A DNA stretch of 64,000 bases, from NCBI RefSeq assembly GCF_018320785.1, contig NC_054882.1:28400719-28464718 (forward strand), read 5' to 3'. Made by a program: the position numbers and the translations under genes. Source of the stretch: Cheilinus undulatus (taxonomy: Eukaryota; Chordata; Actinopteri; Labriformes; Labridae). The notes below the pieces were generated by a model that saw only the letters and a list, made by a program, of their open reading frames with translations, ran no database searches and was not told the DNA's origin. Positions 1 to 21,034 of this stretch are shown one piece after another. Within the stretch, counting starts at the first letter, position 1, and each line of letters starts with the position of its first letter.

Positions 1-1933
1 GAATATCCAACAGTCCGTTAACACTTTGGCCGTTTTGGATTGGCAACAAACTGAATGCACCACTCCTGGTAACCACAGTTGCCTATCACTGTTTTAAATA
101 ATTGCAGTTGTATAATTTCTTCCACCAGAGCAGCCAGCCACTCTTTTGTAATGCTGTTACAAAAGAGACAGTAGGTTACAATTAGCAGCGATCAGCGAGC
201 ACATGGCTGTGGAGGCTAATTCCAGCATAGTCTTATAGTGACAGTACAGACTGTGGAGTACAGTAGGGGAGCTAAATGCGGAGCAGCTGTCACCATTACA
301 TAAAATGACTTAGCCACGAGATCCAGACTGTGGCCTCAAATTTGGGGGCACTCACCAGCAAATGCAAAATTAATGTTACTGTTATTTTTTTACTGTGCAA
401 ACGTGTGGAAAAAATACAAATGTTGGACAATATAAAAGAAATCAAACACCATATTTCTAGAGGATAGTAAGACTGATGTTTAGACTTTAATAGACAAATT
501 AATGACAATACGATTAAAAAGTTTAAAATATAATTAAAGTAAGATTATCTTTGGTCTAATTTTATGGAGTTCCTTCTCTGTAGCTGAAATGGTGACTCCA
601 AATTGCTCTAAGGTGTGAGTGTGCCTGGATGTTTGTCACTGGCAGATGGTCCAGGCAGTTAAGATTGACCTAAGCCCTCAAGAATATCAATTTATGGATA
701 AAATGTGTCATATTTTAGATTGTGCAGATGGTTTATGATAATAAGGGTATTTTATTAGTTTGGAAGTTTATCTAAGATAAAACCTGCAAAGGGCTAAGAT
801 GCACAGGGGATTTTTATTATAGCAACAGTTTGCATCATATGGACGGTTAATCTCAGAATATGATAGACTCTTCTCTAGTTTCTTTGGTTCTATGCAACTT
901 GGGCACTTTGTGTGAGAAACCATCCCTTACTGTGAGTCAAACTGCGAGAGACGTACCATTTTGGAATTGTTCGCTTTCATCAAAGCTAAATTTGAATTTA
1001 AAAAATACTGAAATAGTTTTTAAAAAGTTTGAGTATCCTATCATAAATATGTTAATAAAGATAAAATTAAAAAGATTAAACCAGCAACAGTTAAATAAAG
1101 GTTCCTCTCAATGTTGAATTTACTCATTATTAGGCTTTAACACAAACATTGGTTGGCACGCAGAGCAGATTACTAAACAGTAATCTCTCTTTAATTCCAA
1201 AGAAAAACACAACACTCAAAAAGAGACTTTTTACAGCACTAAAGAAAACCACACTACAGTTATCTGAAGATCTATTTTGTGTTAATTTCTTTATTTTTTG
1301 TCTTTCTTGTGCTCAAATGAGTTTGTATTTCAGTGTCTTGTTTCACCTGATATAATGGTTTTTAATGCTTTGAATGTACCTTGAATTGCTCTTTGTATAA
1401 ATGTTGCTTTGTGTTATAAAAAAGTACAGAATCTGTCTTATTTTCAGAGATATGTATCTAAATTACAGAACACATTCCCTAAATTATTTGTGTTATTACA
1501 CAGTGTAAAGGAGTTAGCGGTGTCTGAAAATTAAAAGCAAGAAATGACAGAATTTGGGTGCCTAGGGATTCTATATGTGATGCCATGGTATCAAATATCG
1601 TATTGCACTTTTAAAATCTCCCCTACAATGATAATCATCCTGTTAAGAAGGTCTGACTATACTAACCATATCAGCTGTAAATGTTGGGTAGAATAATCCC
1701 ATCTTTAGTCATTGTCAAAGTCACTGCAGTTTAATCCTGCATGAGCAAAACTCTTCAGCTGTTAAATTCACGTCTAAACCCTCAAGCATATTTACTGTTT
1801 GTGTGCTTAAAGTCTCTGACAGACACCTGAGCGTCTCGTCTTGTCCATATGGCCTCCTGATCTACTGTTACACTAACACAGAGCTTTGACTTGATCCAGG
1901 CTGATCCCCTCTTTCCTCTCTCTCCATTTCCAG
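1..1933. other. Intron of the NHS-family gene (upstream part)
   Basis: AT-rich sequence with no exon that I can support. It ends in a strong pyrimidine-rich acceptor (about 1911-1933) feeding the first visible exon. The first 80 bases resemble 35468-35545 (shared opening of about 15 bases and similar following text), so a dispersed repeat probably starts the window. Short open frames here have no family likeness. Confidence 0.6.
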
Positions 1934-10191
<8,258 letters not shown>

Positions 10192-11110
10192 TTAAAAGGA
10201 CTGATGGAAGATGAGGAAGTTGCAAGTTGGATGTTGCAAGTTGGTGTGTTATGGAAAAGAAACCGGATGTGGATATATTCAATGCTTATTTTCAAAGGTT
10301 GCATTTAAAAAGTTCAGGATTTTAAAGAAGATCCTTGGATTTTCATGTTTATGGTGTGGGTAATAATTTTCTCATTATGTATTTTACTGAGAGTAAATAC
10401 AGCCTGTTTTTGTTTTACCAGAGGGTCTGCAAAGCTTTAAAAGATGTATCAGATAGGATTGTACCGCCCTCTAGTGTCAAAGAATGGTAACACTGTCCTG
10501 CTGAATCCGAGCTTCTACTCAGTAATCCTACTGTGGGACTTTTGGGCGTTCATTTGTAAATATAGCATGATTTTGTACATTGAAGATATCTTAAAAAGGT
10601 AGATCTCTCTGGACTACAGAGTCCTGGTCTGTATTTTTCCTAAAATGCTTCCACACCTATTATATATGTTGAAAATATTAATTATCTTAAGTTATTTTTC
10701 TGTTTTAATGTTGAGAGGAGGGTCTCTGCTGACAAAATGTCTTATTTTCAACTTTGTATCAAACTTTGATTTCCTTTGAAGAAAATTTAATTGTAAAGCT
10801 CTTAATCATATCCAAATATATTTTGTTGTTCTGACAACTCCCACTTCATTTTTTAATGATTTAAACCGATGTGCATGACTATTAATATCACAGAAGTTAT
10901 CAACATGTAAATCATTACAAGAGTCATATTTTAAGGCACATTTTTGCTGCTTTTAGTTACTGATAATGGAGACGATGCCTTTTTTCACAGTCACAGCTCA
11001 GACAGTGAGATGTCTGTTTTGAACTATAATATATTCCAAACTGGCTTCAGAGAATAATTTTCTAAATGATTTATGCATCATAAAAAGAATAAAGATTTAT
11101 GGCTGGATCA
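10192..11110 (+). other. nhsl3: 3' UTR of the NHS-like gene
   Basis: Noncoding sequence after the TGA stop, AT-rich, running to the AATAAA at 11088-11093. The transcript probably ends some 10-25 bases beyond that signal. Confidence 0.6.
11088..11093 (+). terminator. nhsl3: Polyadenylation signal AATAAA of the NHS-like gene
   Basis: Canonical AATAAA about 900 bases after the stop codon, followed within 45 bases by a T-rich stretch. Confidence 0.5.
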
Positions 11111-11489
11111 GATTTTCTGACTGAGTTTAACTTTTTTTTTCTCCCAACTTCCCTTGTACTGATAAAATATTGATCATTTTAAATGCTTTTTTCTTACAGC
11201 ATTCATGTTAAAGTCTCAAGCCTGAGATACTCAAACACAAGTTTGTAGGCTTAAACTCTGTTAGTTCTCTTACTTTTGATGATTTTGTCTTTTTAATAAC
11301 ATCATCAGCATGGCTTAATTTACTCATGACAACTGAAACCTTCAAATGGCTTAAACTTATCAGCACTAGGAGTAAATTAATACTGTAGCCAAGTTAAAGT
11401 AGAGTTATTCTGATCATAATTTAACTGGACCAGAAGTAAAATTACTGGTCTACAAGTCTGCTCAGTTAGAGGGAAAACTAGTACTTTAA

Positions 11490-12290
11490 CATTTTCTCAA
11501 ACAAGTGGTAAATCATTGATAAATGAAAGGTAAATAAGTGCTACGTAAGTGGTCATTGAGTGGTAAACTTGTGGCAAACAAGTGGTAAATTAATACTCAA
11601 TATGTTATCAATATAGGCAGATTAAAGGGTCAAAAAATGATTGATAAGCTCTAGCTGGTGGCAAGTGGTATACATCTAGTGTTTAGTTCAAGCACACCAT
11701 GGAGTTGAGCGTTGCCATAGCTACATCCGGACTAACCAGTGGCAGCCATTGTTTACAGACTTGCAGTACAACTAAACCCTACATGTAATTACGGCACAAA
11801 CATCATCTCAGAAAAGTTTTTAGTTTGGTTCTTTGCTCTTCTTGTGTTAAAGAAATGTGGCCTAGTTCTGCTGTTTTATTGTCAGATAAGCCAATTGTTT
11901 CTCTGGCAGTAGCCATTGTTTACAAGCTTGCAGTACAGCTAAACCACATCCATAGCTACCGCCTCATTCTCCTCAAATTATGCTGATTGGTTCGGTAATT
12001 TTTCAGACTGTGCATACGCGTATAAGATTGGATTTTTGCAGTGGTTGAGTGATCAAAAAGATGTTGGTAAGTGGTAGACCAGTGGCAAACAGGTGGTCAA
12101 ACGCTGGTTCCAAAATGGGCAGTAAAGAAGTGGTACACAAATGGTCAACAAGTCATCCCTAAGTGTTCAATCAATGGTCAATAATCCAATAACAGGTAAA
12201 TGGTCAAAGTGGTAAAAAAGTGGTCAACAAGATCAGTAAGTGGGCAATAAGTAATCAATAAAGATCAATATGTGGTTGAGAAGTAGCTGC
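11490..12290. repeat. Degenerate AGTGGTnAA minisatellite with embedded duplicate
   Basis: Imperfect repeats of an AAGTGGTCAA/AAGTGGTAAA unit every 10-20 bases occupy 11500-11600 and 12050-12290. Between them, two copies of a roughly 45-base segment (GCCATTGTTTACA...CTTGCAGTACA) lie about 190 bases apart near 11745 and 11913. It lies in the convergent intergenic gap between the NHS-like gene and the ZP gene. Confidence 0.6.
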
Positions 12291-12660
12291 TGCTGTGATA
12301 TTCAGATAACATTGCTTCTTTTCATTGCGTGTTGCTCAAAGTTACTTCTGAAATTACCCTAAAGAATAATTGTAAGTCAACAGAATTTACTTTTCACCCC
12401 TGCTTTACACACACTTTATTTCATACCCTTTTCATGTAGTAACAAGTAGACATCCCCATTCATTCTCTTTAGATCCTGGCTTATGTTTTTATCTGTTTTT
12501 GCCTGACAATGATTTAAGCTCTTGACATCTTGAAAGGTTATCTGGAATCTAGCTATCATGGCTATCATTATGCTGAAGCTCAAACAGCTTGAATTTTATT
12601 CACAATAGGAAACGATTGAGAATGATTGAGAAAATTAAATAAATTATTGCATTTTATGTT

Positions 12661-12666
12661 TTTATT
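12661..12666 (-). terminator. Candidate polyadenylation signal of the ZP gene
   Basis: AATAAA on the minus strand about 73 bases after the TAG stop. A second AATAAA lies at about 12595-12600. Short 3' UTRs are common in egg-coat genes. Confidence 0.4.
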
Positions 12667-12738
12667 GAAGTGAGATTCCTGTTAGAGAGTTACAATCTTA
12701 AAGCAGAAAAACATATTAAAGGATCCTCTGAGCTGATG

Positions 12739-15700
12739 CTACCTCCATGAGAAATACCAGGTTTGCTCTTTACCACCTACTAAACCTCTCTTCTCCACCT
12801 CAGAGGTGATCATCCCGTCCTCCTTCTCATCTTGGTCTGCATGCCTCCTGTTCTTCTGCTCGTCCTCAGACCAATATGGCTGCTCTAACTCTCTTTGTAC
12901 GTTAGCCTTTGAAGGAACTGTCTGCTCTTCCTGGTCAGAGATCGTCTCTTCTTTTCCTTCCTTGTCTTCACTTTCTGAAAAATCATCTTCCAAGTACCCA
13001 GATCCTTCCTCAAACATAACTGACTGGTTCACCACAGGCTCCCATAAGAACCTCTCCATAAACCCGGACTCTTCTGCATCAGGTTTAGCCATCCCTCCTA
13101 GGATAACCCCACCTTCCTCTTCATCATCTGTGTAGTCTTCCTCTTCTTCGTCATACTTAACATCCACACTCTCCAGCAGCTCCTCTTGGCTGTTCAGCTC
13201 ATTGATGTAATGACTAATTATAGCCTCGCTGCCTTGCTTCCTGCTGACAGAGGAAGTTCTGATCGGTAGAAAACCATCTTCTGCTGTGTAAGGCTGATCT
13301 GACACCAGCAAAGACCCACTGCTGGCTGAGCCTGGAAAAAGAGGACAAATAAAAAACACAAAAACATTCATTTGACCTACCCTGAACCCTTAAATCACAC
13401 TGTTAATCAGTGGTAGGATGGAGATTTTCCAGCTGTATGTTCTTCAACTCAGGTAGTTTTCACTGCCACAAACCTTCAATCATTGCCCTGTGAGCTTTCA
13501 AGGTCCCACATCGTGAATCACAGCATTCACAGACGGAGTCGTCACCACTCAGAGCCGTCCACCTGTCAGAGGTAAAGTACGATTACGTTCAAACAGCTAC
13601 TCTGAAATAAGAAAGTAAAGAGTCAAATTTAGTCCTGGAAGTTAAACCCAGAGTTCACCTGTCCCCTCTATAAGTGCAGGATTTGTGAGCAGGACTGGGA
13701 TCTTCACTGGTCACGATCAGTTTGCAGTGAACGCTGACCTAAAAACAGGGAGAGGGGATTAGTCCACAGCTCAATCTGTGTCAGTCCTGAGAGTTTTCTT
13801 CCAGATTTACCTCTGTGTCCGGGTCAGAAGTGAACTGGAAAGCCTTAAGGGAGAATCTCAGGGTTTTGTCTGTGCGAGAAATGAACTGAGAGGCTCCTGG
13901 ATCTCTCTTGCTGTCCATCATACAGCTGAAAAGATAAAAATACAACAGATCTCAGTTCACGGCACAGTTCTCCAAAAGGTTTTATACAAATAAAGATAAA
14001 AATGCACTGCCTACAACCACGACTGGAGTTATGTTTTCAGGTTGTCCCTCTGTCTGTTCTTAAAAACACAATATCACAGCGATGTTGGGAGATATTTCAC
14101 TCCCAGTCTGACTCAGCACTAAAGATATTACATTTTGGAGGCGCAGAGTCAACGTCACTTTGACCTCAAAGCTTGTGCGTGCAATAAGAATGCACTGAAG
14201 GATTTCCGCCAAATTTGGCACAAACCTACACTGGGACTTGAGGGGTAACTGATCAGATTTTGAAGGTCAAAGGTCACTGTTACCCCACATACTGTGACCT
14301 TGCGTCATACTGTAGCTTCTTAGGAGCTGTACCCTCTCAACCCACAGCTCTTCGTTCACTAAGTATCTACCTACTGGAGGCATATGACTGCTAGGCAGTC
14401 ATTCTAGTTCTCAGAATTAAATAATTCAGCAACTTTCATAAATTAAAAAAACATATTACACTTACTTTTGATACACCCAACCCCTCCTGCTGGACCTCAG
14501 TCATCTCAGTCACAGGTTTTAAAAGAAAAACTTGATTAGATCAACCTGGTCCGGATACAGAGTTTGAAGGATTATTAAATCTGGATTAAAAGTGCTTTGA
14601 AGGGGACTTCACACAACATATCCATCCACAGAGGGGCGCCAAATTACAAAAACAAAGATTCTCCTCTGGGGAAGTAAGCAAGGCATGTGCTTGAAATGAC
14701 TGACTTTGTATGAATTGAATCTAGAGTTTATGGAAATGTAACTTTTTCACAGGGAAAAAAATAACTTTTACATGACACTGTACATTTTTGATAAATAAAG
14801 CCTTGGAAAGAACCGACCCATTTTACACTTGATTTCAGATCATACTTAAGAAACAGATTGGAGTATGGTCCTAATAGTTTAAGAAAGTTAATAGCAGGTA
14901 CATTTGATCATAAATATCATAGAAAGTTTTTTTGTGTGTATAAAGGTTACAGACGCTCTAGATCAGTGGTTCTCAACCTTTTCAGCCCCCGACCCCAAAA
15001 ATAAAGGTGCCAGTGACCGGGGACCGGGGACCCCACTGTATCTGAAGTTGGTTGAACACAGCCATAAACATTCAAGAATAGTCATGTGCAGACAAGGCTG
15101 TCCATAAAGAGGGATAAAGGGGAAGGTTTCTGGGACCCAGCCAAACTGGGGGCCCAGTCAGGAAAGGAGGTCAGGAAATTTATGATCATTGTGAAGTTAA
15201 GCTGTGAAAATTATATTTCATATTTTACCTAAATAATGACCACTCTTCTCAAGGAAAAACAAATATCTCAAATATTCATGTGTGTTGTAAATAGCCTTCT
15301 TAAAATGAAAAGAACTTTTGTTAAAAAAACATTTTTAAAATGGGTGAAAAGTTGCTTAAATTAGTTAAGAATGGCAAAAATGGTAGAAAAGGAGATGAAA
15401 TTGGATTTTTAAAGAACATAAATGGGTTAAAAGTGGAAAAAAATAACCAAAAAACGGATTAAATTGGCAAAAAGGTGCACAAAAAGTGGTAAAGGGGGAT
15501 AAAAAAGTGGCTGAAATGGCTTTAAAGTGCAAAAAATTGGGGGAAATTAGGTGGACTGGGATGAAAAATTGATATAAACTGGCAAAAAGGGGATAACTAT
15601 GGTTAATTGGGCAAAAAGAGGTGTAAAAAGTGGCTAATAGTGGTAATAATGAGGCAACAACAGGCAGAAAATGGCAAGAATTGGTTTAGAAATGACAAAA

Positions 15701-18700
15701 ACAGGCAGAAAAAAGTATGGGAACAGGTATAAAATTGACAAATGGGTTTTAAGTGGCAAAAACGTGCTAAAATTGGCAAATTTTGTGTTACAAAGTGATG
15801 AAAAGGGATTAGAATTTGATCAAATTGGTGTAAAATGGCAACAGTGTAATCTTTTTTAATTCTCTTTTTTAAGGCATCTGGTGACCTCATCTCAGTGACC
15901 CTAAATGGGGTCCCGACCCCAAAGATGAGAACCACTGCTCTAGATATTAAATGATTGATGCAGGTGCTGTAAGGGGCTATATTACAACAAGACTGGGTGT
16001 TTCATCTACTTTGTAACTGAAGCTAAACCAGCGTTACTTTCATCAACTAAAACGATCACTAAGAATGTTTGTCAAAGATTTATATAAAATACATCTTTGG
16101 GGATTAAAAAAATCAGACGAAAAGTGAGTTTAGTTTTCATCAAGGAGATTAAAACTAGACTAAAATGCTATTCATTTTCCGTTGCACATTCAGATTAATG
16201 ATATTTCTCCACTGTGGGTAAATCTGTCAAAACAGCTCTGCTGTAGAAGGCAGGGAACCCAAGCAAGATTTGGCACCAGATTCAGGCAAAAAGATTAAAT
16301 GTGTTGACCCCAGTTTGAACTAAAAATGTAAGTACTTTTTATGGACTAAAACTGGATTAAAATGTTTCTTAGTTTTTGTTGACTAAAACTAGACAAACTA
16401 TAAAACAGGGGTCATCAACTACCTTTGAAAACGGGCAAGCTTTTTATCTTAGCAGATGCTCCGGGGGCCAGACCTTCAAATAAATGTAAATACAAAATGT
16501 AAGTGATTTTTAGGCATTAGCAGCTAGATAAGTCCCTAATGCCTGTACAGCAGCCAGCTACAAGGGGGTGTTTGAAATTATTTAGCTACAGATTTCTGAG
16601 GCTGCCATGTTGTCCATCACTTGGTATGATGTTTATATGCTGATTCCAGAAATATGTGCAGGAACAGGTATGCTGTTTTGATTTTCAGGCAGGAAAATTG
16701 CACTCTCCAAAAGCTTGAAGTGGAAAGTTGATGCAGGAAACTGCAGATTTAATCAGGGCTGGACTGATAAGTATGCATTTATCATGCAACGTATTTACTA
16801 ACAGTGGCTAACGGGTGGATTTTCTGAAAAAAAACAACAAAAAAAAAAAAACCAACAACATTGGTTCAAGCATTAAGTCCTTCCTGATAAAACTGTTGTT
16901 CATCAGTTCATCAGCGTTCATCATTGGGGGTTGTTTTAAATAATGCATAATGTCAGAAAACACATTTTTTCCTCTGCACATTTTCTAAATTTAATCAACT
17001 TTTGGGGGCCAGGGTGGGAGCCTTGGGGGCCCTGATTTGCCCCCCAGGCTGCCAGTTGATGATCAGTGCTATAAAGGGTAGAAATGATAAAATGTGACTA
17101 AAACTAATGATCATTTTATCCTTAAAACTAAACATTTAAAAATAGATGCCCAAATCAACACTGAGCAAAACAGCATTCAAGTGCAAAGCACATCTAAGAA
17201 AATGTCTTGAAACATCAACAACCTGTTTATCTTATTAGTGACAGATCACCTCCCTTGGGATCAAGATGGTCCTCATTATTTTCGGATCAAAGTTATTTGA
17301 ATCTTTCTCTAATGTTTTAACAACACAAATCGGATGATTTATTCCAATTAAAACCTACCTCTTTTTTCTGATTATTTATTACTTGTTTTCTTACAAACAC
17401 TTGACTTGAAGCTTTAATCCTGTCCAACAGATTTAATCCTGTTGGATAACTTTTGAAGAACCAGGCCCAGAAGATTCCAGGTTTTAACAGTCAGTAAAAA
17501 ACTCACCCAAAGTTGTCGATGATGGTGTATTTGAGGGTTGATTTGGAGCCAGTGGAGGGGGTCGCATAGCAGCTATTGATGTACAGTTTCCCTTCCATTG
17601 GGATGTGTGGAGCAGACACCTGGAAATTGATCGTTTTTCCAAGCTGGTACTCCTGGGACTCTGAAGGCCCATTCCAGGAATCTAAATGTGAAAAAAAGGA
17701 TTTCATTTAAAAAAATAAAGCCTCCTTTACAGAAGTCCTATAGGTAGGAATATGCCCACGTTTGTGTCACTCAGTTTTCCCATGATAACAAATGCATTTC
17801 AGCTGTTTTCTCACATTATTTATCCCTTTCTCTTAGGATAGCAACACTAGTTTTTTTTCACTAAAACCAATAGATGTCTTAATATCTCAAAAAACTACAA
17901 CTTAATCAACTCACGAAAAATCTGTATATTAAAATGTACGGTTAATGTCCTTTTACGGCCTCCGTACAGCAAAATATACTTGCAGTTCATCTCGTATTCA
18001 TTACAGTTCACAGATCCTTGAACGTACCATCCATCAGCTCCATGCGGAAGTCATCTGGACTTCCTTTCAGCCTTTTACGCATGACAGCAGTTTCCCATGT
18101 TGGCTTCACGGTCAGCTGGTACACATGATGGTTCCTGGACAGAGTTTACCGGTTGTGAATAAACATTTTTGGCAATTAAAAAACGTTAAAAATAGACCAG
18201 AAACGTTGAAAACCTCTGATAACGGCATTCAATGTTGACATCCATCCTGTGCGCTCTGCTTGGGAAACGTTTAGGCGAGGGTTCATAGTGGAGGACGAAT
18301 TTGTAGACCAGAAAACCAGGGGGAGACTGTCAGAAGGTTCAGAGGTTTACATTATTATTAAAAGAGTCTGGAAAGAAATGCTAACGGCGAGGTCCTACCT
18401 GACGCACAGCATCACACGCCATCAGAGGATACGTGAAGATCAGGTCACCGTATGGTCTGAGGATCCCGTTGCTTCTGCAGGAGCTGCCCAGCTTCAGCTC
18501 CTCTGCCCCCGCGCCCAGACCGTAGAAAGTCGGTTTTACCCGTACGACAAAGTCCGACGAGGAGCAGGTGACAGAGACGTCTGGAAGGTAAGCAAAACCA
18601 GACTGGATCTTTCCTTTGTACTCCTTTGAGCGCATGGGTCTCGTTGTTGTAGTCTGGGAGGGCCTTTGGGAGCTGAACCGAGACAAATGAGCTGTGACAG

Positions 18701-18875
18701 AAGATGACCTGAGGGAGGATTTTCTGCCGACTTTGGTTGGTTTGGACTTCGGTGTGCCCAGTCTGAAAAGTTTTTTGCTTTTAGTAAATGGAGATTGAGA
18801 AGTGTCCGCCGAACAACTGAGGATGCCGAGTGATAAAACAATCCACAAAATACAGAGATGCCACTTTGTTTTCAT
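12739..18875 (-). CDS. ZP3-type zona pellucida (egg envelope) glycoprotein
   Basis: Eight exons: 18399-18875, 18214-18326, 18028-18134, 17507-17681, 13811-13925, 13659-13738, 13474-13562 and 12739-13331. The total is 1,749 bases (582 codons plus TAG) with consistent phases. Start: the ATG at 18875 directly opens a signal peptide (MKTKWHLCILWIVLSLGIL), so I prefer it to the in-frame ATG at 18914. Residues about 24-95 form a Ser/Thr/Arg/Lys-rich extension. The ZP module covers about residues 100-375, with motifs VNIECRY, HHVYQLTVKPTW, INSCYATP and the ZP3-type cysteine cluster CECCDSRC at 367-374. The last exon adds an acidic Glu/Asp-rich tail of about 195 residues with possible basic cleavage sites (NRR, EKR) and no membrane anchor. 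ZP proteins polymerise into the egg chorion. The subtype (zp3a-f) cannot be assigned. Confidence 0.88.
14956..15945. mobile_element. hAT-type non-autonomous element with perfect 8-bp target duplication
   Basis: The element spans 14964-15937. It starts CAGTGGTTCTCAACC and ends in the inverted form TGAGAACCACTG. It is flanked by identical 8-bp duplications, CTCTAGAT, at 14956-14963 and 15938-15945, the hAT signature. The interior (about 15340-15850) is a degenerate tandem of AAAAGTGGnnAAAATGGC-like units. No transposase remains. Confidence 0.85.
16398..17076. mobile_element. Second hAT-type element in the ZP intron
   Basis: The element spans 16406-17068, opening CAGGGGTCATCAACT and closing AGTTGATGATCAGTG. 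Flanks are CTATAAAA (16398-16405) and CTATAAAG (17069-17076), a 7/8 duplication. GGGGGCCAG motifs lie inside near both ends. There is no coding capacity. Confidence 0.75.
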
Positions 18876-21034
18876 CGCAACACACTGAAGTGCTTCTACC
18901 TTTTCCCTTTTCATTCAATCTGCGCGTAAAAGCAGCGTCAGGCACGGCTGCAGCTGATTAGTGGAGGGAATAAATCACGAGCGCCCTGCTGTCACACTGC
19001 CCAAGATACAATTCTGTTTGGTCACTGTGTTTATTTGCTAAACTTTGCTCATTTCGTCATTACTGATGTGTTTACTGGAAACAAGAAGTTACTTTAAAGC
19101 TCCTGTGAGGAGTTTTTAGTTGTTAGTGAAACACTGATATTAATACGCAAGCGTCTTTATGACTTACAAAAGCAAACAAAAACAGAATTGAGACTGAATG
19201 TTTTTGTTTATTTATTTTCAAAGTCTGTTATCATTGCCATGGGGTAGGTGTCAGATTAGCAAAAGGGAAAAACAGCCTTTTATGAAAGTTTGGCTATGTT
19301 CGGCTTATGTGAGAAAGCCCTTCTTGCACATGTACAGGACAATTAAGTTAAAATAGGTGCATCTCAAAAATTTTGAATTAAAATTAAAAAAAGTCTTGAA
19401 ATATTTCACTTTTATTGAGATAAATTTAGACTGTATAAAGTTTAACTTTTTGAGGTAAATCACAGCTAGAAATTGAACTTTTACATGATATTTTTTATTA
19501 TTTTAGATGCATGTGGTGATGTGATGTTCTGTTTTGTCCACAGGGGGTGCCAAAGTCCACTCAAAAAAAAAAAAAAAAAAAAAGGAAAAAAAAATCCACA
19601 CAGTAGCTTTAATACATTTGAGAAAATATTTTTATTCCATTTAGACTGAAGCCACCCAGGAAAAAAACCTTTAAAATGGAATGATTTTTTGGTGAATAAC
19701 CTCCAAAAAAATCTTATTTTTCTGCAAAAGTGCACAGAATTGTACGGAGCCCCTTAAGGGACATGGGAGAAAAAATAAAAATGGGAGAAAAAAAAAATAA
19801 AAATGATAATGGATTTTTTTCCCCTTAAGGGGCATGGGTGAAAAAATTAAAATGTAGAAAAAAAAACCAAAAACAAAAATGATGATGGATGTTTTTTTTG
19901 GATATGATGATGGGGAAATTTTATTTTTTTATTTTTTATTTTTTTTTGGGAAACAGTTTGCAAGATCTCGCAAAAATGTTTCCCCAAAAAAATCAACATC
20001 TTTCCAACAAAAATTTTCAAAAGCTTTAACCCTAGGCTTTAAGTATGCATTTATCCAATTAAAAAAAAAACATTTTTTAAAAAATCATCTATCAAATTAA
20101 TATTATTGTTTTCCTTTTATCCACTGAACCTTGGCCCCATTTACATCATAATCTGGGCTGTTTTAAAATTCGTGACTGCAAAAGAGGCTAAAAAATATAT
20201 ATTTTTTAGCCCATCTGCCTTCTACATGTGTATTTTTGCAAATCCTGTTGGGTTAGTCAGCTAGGCATCAGGTCTTAGCGGTCAATACACAGAAATATTG
20301 CATCCAGTCTTAAATGCTTAGATGTTGAAAATAGATCTTTTAAAGTGTGGTCACTGTCATTTATTAAAGGTCACTTTTCTAAGTGCAGGAGAAACACATG
20401 CCTTCATGAGTTTATTGTTTTATTTTCTCATTAGTGTTTTCTCCTAGTGAGATTAGAAACCTTGTATTTAAATGTATATCTACTGCCATGAAAAATCTAT
20501 GCCAACTAACCTGGATGAATTAACGCTCAATTGTATCTGGTATATTAATATAACCAGCAAGAAGGTCTGTATTACAAGTAGATTTAATAATAATCTACTT
20601 GCTCTACAATCAGAGCATTAATTTGAACATCAGGACTTTTTAAAAGCTTTTGGAACCGCACCATAGATTCTTGCTAAATGGAAAAGATTGCATGTCTGTA
20701 GATGTGTGATGTAGATGTAGTTTAGATGAACATCAGCTTCTCTGTGTTGGAGTGTGTGCAGATATTTGTATGCTGTCAGAGGCAGACCAGTATAAGAGAA
20801 GGAGAGACCAAGAATTATCCAGCCTCAGATGGCGCTCTCTTTGGGATGGATGAAACAAAAAAGTAAAAGCACAAAGAGAATTGTCAGCAGGTGTTGTCAT
20901 ATTCACTAAACTCTGTGGACTGTTGTGTGGAGTTTGATTAATCTGCATACTTTCAAAAAGTGTTTTATCTTATGTGATTAATCATTTTATGACAGCACTA
21001 GTTGGGTTTTTTCCCCCAAAAACATTTTACAAAC
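18876..21034. other. Intergenic region between the ZP gene and mfsd2a
   Basis: Contains the ZP promoter (an E-box CAGCTG at 18951-18956 lies about 80 bases before the start; oocyte ZP genes are classically E-box driven), an A-rich tract at 19561-19592, a tandemly duplicated block around a CCCCTTAAGGG motif (about 19750-19870), and AT-rich sequence. The motif CCACACAGTAGCTTTAA at about 19594 recurs at 60322, marking a dispersed repeat. No gene was seen. Confidence 0.5.

Larger units (their letters stand above)
13926..17506. other. Largest intron of the ZP gene
   Basis: A 3.6-kb intron between ZP exons 4 and 5. Most of its length is two hAT-type insertions (14964-15937 and 16406-17068) and copies of a GACTAAAACTAGAC-type dispersed repeat (about 16040-16160 and 16340-16395). 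The remainder is AT-rich. Confidence 0.65.

Noticed and set aside
15603-15935. Minus-strand frame of 110 codons
   Set aside because: Lies within the repeat core of the hAT-type element and reads as low-complexity sequence.
18214-18326. Apparent one-base frameshift in ZP exon 2
   Set aside because: It came from a misread across a sequence line break. On re-reading, the exon is 113 bases, the frame runs intact into VNIECRY, and all eight exon phases agree.
18249-18629. Plus-strand frame of 126 codons
   Set aside because: Antisense to ZP exons 1 and 2, which have signal peptide, phase and domain support.
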